A model generated the notes under the pieces. The model saw only the letters and a list, made by a program, of their open reading frames with translations. It searched no databases and was not told the DNA's origin. Shown here in pieces: positions 33,851 to 39,852 of a stretch of DNA of 39,852 nt; within the stretch, counting starts at the first letter, position 1; each line of letters starts with the position of its first letter. The translations under genes were made by a program, and so were the position numbers. Source of the DNA: Moraxella sp. (GTDB lineage: Bacteria > Pseudomonadota > Gammaproteobacteria > Pseudomonadales > Moraxellaceae); the NCBI GenBank assembly GCA_030530785.1, contig JAUMUJ010000019.1, positions 1-39,852 on the forward strand. The letters are read 5' to 3'.

Positions 33851-33870
33851 GGGGCAAATCACATTCGCCC
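33851..33870. repeat. REP-like palindrome in the lgt-thyA gap
   Basis: GGGCAAAT (33852-33859) and ATTCGCCC (33863-33870) form an imperfect hairpin preceded by TGTAGG. Short 'GTAGGGGCGAAT...ATTCGCCC' palindromes recur in many bacterial genomes as dispersed elements. It sits after the end of lgt and before thyA, with no T-run, so it is not a usual terminator. Only one copy is in this window. Confidence 0.45.
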
Positions 33871-33886
33871 AATATTGTTTTTTTCA

Positions 33887-34762
33887 TTACGTTTTTTGCC
33901 AATCATAAATTTGTCTTTTATAGGCAAGCACTATTAAAACCACTCCTGCGATTATCATCGGTAGGCTATATAATTGCCCCTTACTCATCCACCCAAAAAT
34001 CAGCGTATAACCCACGTCAGGCTCACGGAAAAACTCTGTGATAAAACGGCTACACCCATAGCCAAGCAGAAATAGGGCAGACACGGCATAACGTGGGCGT
34101 GGCTTGGTGCTAAACCACCACAATAGCACAAACAGCACCGCCCCCTCGGTAAAGGCTTGATAAAGCTGGCTTGGATGTCGTGGCAGTAGCAGATAGTCGC
34201 CCATTTGCGTGGCGATGTTGGCTAGATTTGGGTCGGCGTGGATAAGCTCATGGTCAGCGTGAAGTGCTTGGGGAAAATACATGAGATGAGCATAATCGCC
34301 ATGCGACACACGCCCCCACAGCTCGCCGTTAATAAAGTTACCAATCCGCCCAAACAGCAAGCCCAACGGCACACAAGGGGCGACAAAATCCAGCACGGTA
34401 AAAGCGTGTTTTTTGTATTTGCGTCCAAAAAAATACATGGCAACCAGCACGCCAACGAACCCACCGTGAAAGCTCATGCCTCCTTCCCAAACCCTAAAAA
34501 TATAGGCGGGGTTTGATAAAAATTCGCCAAAATTGTACAAAATCACATAGCCAATGCGACCGCCCAAAATCACGCCCATCGCTCCAAAAAATATCAAATC
34601 CGAGACCGCCTCGCCTGTAAAATCGCCCCGTTTTTTGCCACGATAAGTCGCCAACAGATAGGCAGATAAAAAGGCGAACAGATACATCAGTCCATACCAA
34701 TGCACTTGGATAACGCCCAAATCAAGGGCGATGGGGTTAAATTGGGGGTGTGTGATTGCCAT
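33887..34762 (-). CDS. lgt: Prolipoprotein diacylglyceryl transferase
   Basis: Lgt adds diacylglycerol from phosphatidylglycerol to the lipobox Cys, the first step of lipoprotein maturation at the inner membrane. Taken from MAITHPQF, 291 aa; an ATG three codons earlier (34771) is also possible. Seven membrane spans are expected. The signature GRIGNFINGE is at 138-147, with MSFHGG (His100) and HPSQLYQ further on. Clients in this window include PilP, the 152-aa lipoprotein and the broken small lipoprotein. Confidence 0.95.
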   Translation of the reverse strand: MAITHPQFNPIALDLGVIQVHWYGLMYLFAFLSAYLLATYRGKKRGDFTGEAVSDLIFFGAMGVILGGRIGYVILYNFGEFLSNPAYIFRVWEGGMSFHGGFVGVLVAMYFFGRKYKKHAFTVLDFVAPCVPLGLLFGRIGNFINGELWGRVSHGDYAHLMYFPQALHADHELIHADPNLANIATQMGDYLLLPRHPSQLYQAFTEGAVLFVLLWWFSTKPRPRYAVSALFLLGYGCSRFITEFFREPDVGYTLIFGWMSKGQLYSLPMIIAGVVLIVLAYKRQIYDWQKT

Positions 34763-34821
34763 AAAAATCATCAGCTAAAATTTGTCTATGATAACAAAAT
34801 TCGCCTACTTTGCCAATGACA

Positions 34822-37701
34822 TCAATGAGCTTTCTCCCAATTCTCGCCCACACCAATCTCAACGACCAACGGCACGGCAAATTCCACGTCCCAGCCTAAG
34901 CCTTTGGCGGTGTCGGTCAGCACGTTTTGCATGGCAGTTTTGATAAGCTCACCCATCTCGTCTGCTTTGTTACTATCCACTTCAAAGACCAGCTCATCAT
35001 GCACTTGCAAGAGCAGTTTGGCATGGTCTTTGGGTAGTATTTTATCCACGGCTATCATGGCAAGTTTGATGATTTCGGCGGCAGAGCCTTGTAGTGGGGC
35101 GTTAATGCTCGCTCGCTGTGCCCCTTGTCGTATCATGGCATTTGATGAGTTGATGTCGGGCGTATAGAGCTTGCGTCCTAAAATGGTGGTAACGTAACCT
35201 TCTGATTTGGCATAATTTTTTGTGTTTTCCATATAGTCAGCAATGGCAGGATAGCGGGCAAAATACCGCTTGATATAGTCCTTTGCCACGCCATTTTCTA
35301 CGCCCAGCTGCTTGGCAAGTCCAAACACGCCCATGCCGTATAACAGCCCAAAATTTACCGCCTTTGCCGAGCGTCTTTCGCTGGGCGTTACGTCTGCCAA
35401 GTCTTTACCCATGATTTCAGCTGCGGTGGCAGTATGAATGTCTAGGTTGTTTTTAAAGGCGTTAATCAAGTTCTCATCGCCACTAAAATGAGCCATGAGT
35501 CGTAACTCAATCTGTGAATAATCCGCCGCCAAAATCACACGTCCCTTAGGTGCGATAAAAGCTTCACGAATGAGTCGCCCTGTGTCGGTGCGAATGGGGA
35601 TATTCTGCAAATTAGGGTCGCTTGACGACAGTCGTCCTGTGCTTGTCAAGGCTTGGTGATAGCTGGTATGCACACGCCCCTGTTTGTCGGCGACTTTGGC
35701 AAGAGTATCTGTGTAGGTGCTTTTGAGCTTGGAGAGACTGCGATGTTCTAGCACCACGTCCACAAGCGGGTGGTCAATCTTAGCAAGCACCGTCTCTGAT
35801 GTGGAGTATTGTCCTGTTTTGGTTTTTTTACCGCCTGTAATGCCCAGCTTGCCAAACAAAATTTCACCAAGCTGTTTGGGGCTTGCCACATTAAAGGTCT
35901 CACCTGCCAGCTCAAACGCCTTTTGTTCCAGTCCGCTGATTTGATTGTCAAAGGCAAGCGACAATTTGCCCAAAAATTCGGTCTTTATCAAAATGCCATC
36001 ATGTTCCATTTGGGCTAATATTTTGGCAATGGGGATTTCTAATTGATGTAATAACCGATGGGCATTACTGTCTTTTTGTAGATATTCATGAAATACGCTA
36101 AATAAGCGATAAGTAATGTCCGCATCTTCGCACGCATAATCGCTCGCCTTATCCATCTCCACTTTATCAAAGGTCAGCTGTTTTGCTCCTTTGCCTGCCA
36201 CATCTTCAAAAGTGGTGGTTGTGATATTTAAATAATGTTTTGCCAAATCGTCCATATTATGCCGTGTCGCCACACCATTTATCACATAACTGGCAAGCAT
36301 GGTGTCCATATGCCAATGATTTAACTCAATGCCATACTTTTTAAAAATATGACTGTCGTATTTAATATGCTGTCCGATTTTACCGATGTTGGGGTTTTGT
36401 AAAATCGGTTTTAATTGACCTAAGACAAAATCCCTATCTAATTGATTATCCAGCAAAATATTAAAATCTCCTGTATGCCCAACTGGAATATAATAACCTT
36501 CATAATTATCAGTGGCAATAGAAATCCCAACCAAGTCTGCCTTTTGCCAGTCAATGCTGGTCGTTTCGGTGTCAATGGCAAAATATGGCACGCTGTTTAA
36601 TTTGTCAATCAACATATAAAAATCATCAAGGATATTGATGGTTTTATAAGTGCCTTGTTTGATTGGTAGGGGTTTAACGGTTAATTTATCGCTGTTATTA
36701 TTTAAATTATTGAATTCATTATCGTCAGTTTCATGGTTAAACAAATCATCGGTCATTGGCAATTCTGCCATTTTTAATAATGATGATTGCTCCGCCATTT
36801 CTTTTTTGAATTCTAATTTTTTAAACAAATCATATAAATCTTTGGCACGTTTTATTTGTGTGTCTTTGTGATTATCCAATAACAGTGCATCAAAAGAGAT
36901 GGGCAGTTCTAAATTGGTAACAATCGTGGCAAGGGTGCGATTAAGTGGGATTTCGCTTTGGTGTTCGGCGATGCTTTTGCCCACCGCTCCTTTAATGTTT
37001 GCCAGATTTGCCAAAATGCCGTCAATGTCGCCATATTCGCCAAGTAGCTTGCTTGCCGTCTTTGCTCCCACTTTGGGAATGCCAGCAATGCCGTCCGACG
37101 AGTCGCCCATGAGCGTCAGATAGTCGGCAATTTGGGTGTTGTGTACGCCAAATTTGTCAAATACGCCTGCCATGTCTGTGATTTTGTCCTTAAAGCTGTC
37201 TTCTAAAATCACGCAGTCATTGACAAGTTGTGCCATGTCTTTATCGCCTGTGGAGATGACCACAGGATAGCCGTTTTGGCAAGCGGTGTGGGCGAGTGTG
37301 CCGATGATGTCGTCCGCTTCATAACCGTCAATTTTAATGAGTGGTATGCCCAATTTTTCAATCAAATCATGAATATAAGGAATCTGCACCCGCAAATCAT
37401 CGTCCATCGGTGGGCGGTGAGCCTTGTAAGCGTCTGATAATTCGTGGCGAAAGGTCGGGGCTTTGGTGTCAAAAGCGACCGCCATGTGGGTGGGGTTGTA
37501 TTTTTTGATGAGTTTGCCCAAGGCGTTTAGCACACCCCGAGTGGCATTGGTGGGCAAGCCATCTTGGTTGGATAAGGGGGGCATACCATGAAAACAGCGA
37601 AACAGATAATATGAGCCGTCCACCAAAATCACGGGCGGACGGTTTTTATCAATGGTGGACGTATCAAAAGTGGCAAGATTGGGAATGGTGGTGTGGGTCA
37701 T
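34822..37701 (-). CDS. polA: DNA polymerase I
   Basis: PolA fills gaps and removes RNA primers. The 959-aa protein has three parts: the 5'-3' exonuclease (about 15-310, with LVDGSYYLFR, DGYEADDIIGTLA and STGDKDMAQLV), the 3'-5' proofreading exonuclease (Asp377 and Glu379 in DTET, so probably active) and the polymerase with motif A DYSQIELR (Asp727), motif B RRSAKAVNFGLLYG and motif C VHDELVFEV (Asp902). An acidic, Asn-rich linker (about 320-335) joins the first two. lgt follows 59 bp downstream. Confidence 0.97.
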   Translation of the reverse strand: MTHTTIPNLATFDTSTIDKNRPPVILVDGSYYLFRCFHGMPPLSNQDGLPTNATRGVLNALGKLIKKYNPTHMAVAFDTKAPTFRHELSDAYKAHRPPMDDDLRVQIPYIHDLIEKLGIPLIKIDGYEADDIIGTLAHTACQNGYPVVISTGDKDMAQLVNDCVILEDSFKDKITDMAGVFDKFGVHNTQIADYLTLMGDSSDGIAGIPKVGAKTASKLLGEYGDIDGILANLANIKGAVGKSIAEHQSEIPLNRTLATIVTNLELPISFDALLLDNHKDTQIKRAKDLYDLFKKLEFKKEMAEQSSLLKMAELPMTDDLFNHETDDNEFNNLNNNSDKLTVKPLPIKQGTYKTINILDDFYMLIDKLNSVPYFAIDTETTSIDWQKADLVGISIATDNYEGYYIPVGHTGDFNILLDNQLDRDFVLGQLKPILQNPNIGKIGQHIKYDSHIFKKYGIELNHWHMDTMLASYVINGVATRHNMDDLAKHYLNITTTTFEDVAGKGAKQLTFDKVEMDKASDYACEDADITYRLFSVFHEYLQKDSNAHRLLHQLEIPIAKILAQMEHDGILIKTEFLGKLSLAFDNQISGLEQKAFELAGETFNVASPKQLGEILFGKLGITGGKKTKTGQYSTSETVLAKIDHPLVDVVLEHRSLSKLKSTYTDTLAKVADKQGRVHTSYHQALTSTGRLSSSDPNLQNIPIRTDTGRLIREAFIAPKGRVILAADYSQIELRLMAHFSGDENLINAFKNNLDIHTATAAEIMGKDLADVTPSERRSAKAVNFGLLYGMGVFGLAKQLGVENGVAKDYIKRYFARYPAIADYMENTKNYAKSEGYVTTILGRKLYTPDINSSNAMIRQGAQRASINAPLQGSAAEIIKLAMIAVDKILPKDHAKLLLQVHDELVFEVDSNKADEMGELIKTAMQNVLTDTAKGLGWDVEFAVPLVVEIGVGENWEKAH

Positions 37702-37727
37702 GGCGATTTTGATTTAAAATTTGGATT

Positions 37728-37733
37728 ATTATA
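37728..37733 (-). promoter_or_regulatory. -10 box of polA
   Basis: On the minus strand TATAAT lies 26 bases upstream of the polA ATG, preceded by CGC. A -35 hexamer is not clear. Confidence 0.5.
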
Positions 37734-37826
37734 GCGAAATTTTAAGGTTTTGGGTATGGTGGTGGCGTAAGACATTGTTTTTATAAAACATAAAAGTTAA
37801 AATGAGCCATTTTTTGGAGAGCGTTT

Positions 37827-38357
37827 ATGAAATCATCTTGTGTAAAAATCACCCTAATGGGACTGCTGGCGTTTGGCATGGTTACCCATGCGTATCCAAA
37901 AACAGCGTCTGATGAAGCCATTCGGCGTGTCGCCACCCCTGATAATATCAGTAAAGATGAGCTTATCCAAAAACTCATCGGCACATGGCAATGCACCTAT
38001 CGTGATGATGACGTGATGTATGATGCTAAACTTGTTTTTGATAAAAATGGCACATTGACCAGCCAAAAGGTAAGTCAATTATTGACTGACCCCAAAGGCG
38101 AAACTGCCGTTTATACTCATCGGGACTGGCAAATTGTGGAAAATAGCAAAATGTGGCTATTGGTGGAGAAAGTCAATACCACCACTCTTTTAGATGTGCC
38201 ACCTGCCATAGATAAAAAAGCACAACTCAAAAGCTATCTGGATAAAAACCCCATTGAAAGTAGCCTGATGAGCTTTGGCACACAAGATGATAAACAGACG
38301 CTCACTCGTATTGATGGTGGGTGGGGGCTGTTATTGGGTGAGTGTATCAAGCACTAA
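37827..38357 (+). CDS. Hypothetical secreted protein
   Basis: The 176-aa precursor has a signal peptide probably cleaved after THA (residue 22). The mature protein has a segment LIGTWQCTYRDDDVMYDAKLVFDKNGTL, a beta-rich layout with two Cys residues (about 56 and 173) that could form a disulfide. No family recognised. GGAGAG ribosome site. The stop overlaps by four bases the stop of the frameshifted lipoprotein gene on the other strand. Confidence 0.78.
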   Translation: MKSSCVKITLMGLLAFGMVTHAYPKTASDEAIRRVATPDNISKDELIQKLIGTWQCTYRDDDVMYDAKLVFDKNGTLTSQKVSQLLTDPKGETAVYTHRDWQIVENSKMWLLVEKVNTTTLLDVPPAIDKKAQLKSYLDKNPIESSLMSFGTQDDKQTLTRIDGGWGLLLGECIKH

Positions 38358-38552
38358 AAATCCCAACAGGCATTGTGTTCGGTGCATTCCATGCTTTCAT
38401 CACGGCAAAACATCTTATGGTGTTGGCTTTGGGTGGTTTGGGGGCTTGCCATGATGGGTGTTTTAGGCTTTAACGCACAGGCATCTTGATGAACCCAAAC
38501 CGTCTTCGTTTGGTGGCGACACAGCGGTCAAGACCATACAAAACAGAGTCAT
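38354..38552 (-). pseudogene. Frameshifted small lipoprotein gene
   Basis: Five bases after the amino acid permease stop, an ATG opens MTLFCMVLTA and then runs out of frame to a stop. Removing one base (the C at 38522 of the plus strand) gives MTLFCMVLTACRHQTKTVWV and on to DESMECTEHNACWDF, 65 residues with a canonical LTAC lipobox and five more Cys or paired charged residues near the end. The span of 199 bp is exactly one base over a multiple of three. Either a true frameshift or a sequencing error. Confidence 0.6.
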
Positions 38553-38556
38553 CTGT

Positions 38557-39255
38557 TTAATGCGTGTACCGCTTGTGGCGATTGATGTATTTTTCAAATA
38601 AATGAAACACAAACAAAAACCCCCACGAAATGAGCAGATAAATGATGCCTGCGGTAAAATAAATTTCTAAGGTCAGATAGGTTTTGGCGATGATAATCTT
38701 AGATGTGTACATCAAATCCACCACCGTGATGGTGGAGACCAGTGCCGAGCCTTTTAATAAAAAAATCACTTCATTGCTGTATGCAGGAAGCATGATACCA
38801 AAGGCACGGGGCAGGACAATGCGAGTCAGTTTGGTCATGGGTGACAGACCCAATGCATCAGACGCTTCTAGCTCACCTTGTGGGATTGCCTTAATCGCCC
38901 CACGCACAATCTCAGCAACATAGGCGGACGTGTTTAGGGTTAAGGCGATGATGGCACACCAGTAGGGCTGACTCAGTACAGGTGTCCACAGTACGCTGTT
39001 TTTGACCACGTCAAATTGCCCAAGCCCATAATAAATTAAAAATATCTGCACCAAAAGTGGCGTGCCACGAAAAAAGTAAATGTACAAAAACGGCACAAAC
39101 CACACCGCAGGGTTTTTTGATAAGCGAAGCAGGGCAAGCACCACCCCAAAAATCAGTCCAATCACGCTAGACAGCACCACAAGCTCAATGGTGGTAACGG
39201 ACGCTTTTAGAAGTTCGGGAAAATGGGTAAAGATGGCTGTGGTATTCCAATTCAT
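38557..39255 (-). CDS. Polar amino acid ABC transporter permease (ArtM/HisM type)
   Basis: The 232-aa permease starts at the ATG overlapping the stop of the upstream permease (ATGA); the frame extends further up but that would run into the other gene. It has about five spans and the cytoplasmic EAA loop GELEASDALGLSPMTKLTRIVLPRA, typical of HisMQ-family subunits. FRGTPLLVQIFLIYYGLG at about 60-77 is the usual PAAT-family block. The substrate (Arg, His, Lys, Gln or others) cannot be told from this part. Partner ATPase and binding protein lie outside the window. Confidence 0.92.
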   Translation of the reverse strand: MNWNTTAIFTHFPELLKASVTTIELVVLSSVIGLIFGVVLALLRLSKNPAVWFVPFLYIYFFRGTPLLVQIFLIYYGLGQFDVVKNSVLWTPVLSQPYWCAIIALTLNTSAYVAEIVRGAIKAIPQGELEASDALGLSPMTKLTRIVLPRAFGIMLPAYSNEVIFLLKGSALVSTITVVDLMYTSKIIIAKTYLTLEIYFTAGIIYLLISWGFLFVFHLFEKYINRHKRYTH

Positions 39256-39851
39256 GCTTTGACCCCTTTTTGGTGTTTTTTGGCGTAGCGTGCTGATGGA
39301 TTGACATACCATTCGCCTGTGCTGATAAAGCCTGTAACCACCGCTGATAGGATAAGATACATGATGGCTGCCATCATGGCAAAGGTAAATGGCTCTTGGG
39401 TGGTCTGTCCTGCTCGTGAGGTAACATAAGTCAGTTCATGCAGTCCGATGAGTGAGATGAGAGCGGTGTCTTTTAATAGCACGAGTGTCAGATTGCCCAA
39501 ACCAGGTAGGGCGATGACCCACATTTGTGGCAAAATAATCCGCCAAAATGTCTGTGTGCGTGTCATGCCAAGACTTTGACAGCTTTCCCATTGACCTTTG
39601 GGTATGGCTTGTACCGCCATGCGAAACACTTCGGTGGCATACGCCCCAAACATAAAGGACAACGCTACCACGCCGGGCCAAAAACTGCCAATGTCTATAC
39701 GCTGATGATAACCCATGCTTTTAGCGATGGCGGAGATGATGATACTGCCCCCAAAATAGATGGCAAACACCACCAAAAGTTCGGGCAGACCACGCACGAC
39801 TGTGGTATAAATCTGGGCGATTTTTTGCAATAGCCAAACATGAGACAGCTT
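39252..39851 (-). CDS. Polar amino acid ABC transporter permease (ArtQ/HisQ type), 5' partial
   Basis: This frame stays open to the window edge with no start codon of its own that fits the family: codons upstream of the TTG at 39830 read KLSHVWL and belong to the same protein, so the gene is cut at its 5' end. Seen are the block RGLPELLVVFAIYFGG, the EAA loop KGQWESCQSLGMTRTQTFWRIILPQ and at least three spans. It is coupled to the second permease gene by ATGA overlap. Together they form the heterodimeric channel of a polar amino acid importer. Confidence 0.92.
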   Translation of the reverse strand, partial: KLSHVWLLQKIAQIYTTVVRGLPELLVVFAIYFGGSIIISAIAKSMGYHQRIDIGSFWPGVVALSFMFGAYATEVFRMAVQAIPKGQWESCQSLGMTRTQTFWRIILPQMWVIALPGLGNLTLVLLKDTALISLIGLHELTYVTSRAGQTTQEPFTFAMMAAIMYLILSAVVTGFISTGEWYVNPSARYAKKHQKGVKA

Positions 39852-39852
39852 G

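Overview
This 39.9 kb window is chromosomal DNA of a gammaproteobacterium of the Moraxellaceae, most likely a Moraxella species. The basis is gene order and protein style: ponA/argJ divergent from pilMNOPQ, followed by aroK-aroB-damX; an Acinetobacter-like glutamine-type NadE; a cytochrome c5; fairly AT-rich intergenic DNA; and a long poly-C tract of the kind Moraxella uses for phase variation. The species assignment is inference. No rRNA, integrase, transposase, phage gene or CRISPR array was seen.

Layout. 1-7.9 kb: nadE (minus) with its terminator, a small PP0621-type zinc-ribbon membrane protein, ETF:ubiquinone oxidoreductase (minus), murI, a DUF4062 gene ending in a 12-C tract and coupled to a 59-aa gene, then argJ (minus). 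7.9-19.1 kb: ponA (PBP1A, minus) reads into argJ; divergently, pilMNOPQ encodes the type IV pilus alignment complex and secretin, followed by aroK, aroB and a DamX-like SPOR protein. 19.1-22.6 kb: a beta-carbonic anhydrase overlapping gloA, three unrecognised small genes, tRNA-Arg(CCG) on minus and a cytochrome c5. 22.7-28.0 kb: a PPP-type phosphatase, the yadGH ABC transporter, queF and a QseBC-like two-component system (minus). 28.2-33.8 kb: an unknown gene, trhP, a damaged two-gene accessory cassette (Phd-like fragment plus a ParB-box-like protein), a DUF4298 gene, folA (minus), a lipoprotein and thyA (minus). 33.9-39.9 kb: lgt and polA (minus), a secreted protein of unknown function, a frameshifted small lipoprotein gene and two polar amino acid ABC permeases (minus, the first cut by the window edge).

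Most of the window is core housekeeping: cell wall (murI, ponA, damX), pili, chorismate, arginine, NAD, folate/thymidylate and queuosine synthesis, tRNA modification, and lipoprotein maturation. The least ordinary points are: NadE carries Gly where its glutaminase needs the catalytic Cys (residue 162); the poly-C tract can switch the C terminus of the DUF4062 protein; the Phd-like/ParB-like cassette looks like a decayed addiction-type module; and a 65-aa lipoprotein gene, interrupted by one extra base, sits after the amino acid permease genes. No complete novel system can be proven from the sequence alone; the DUF4062 pair and the ParB-box cassette are the best candidates.
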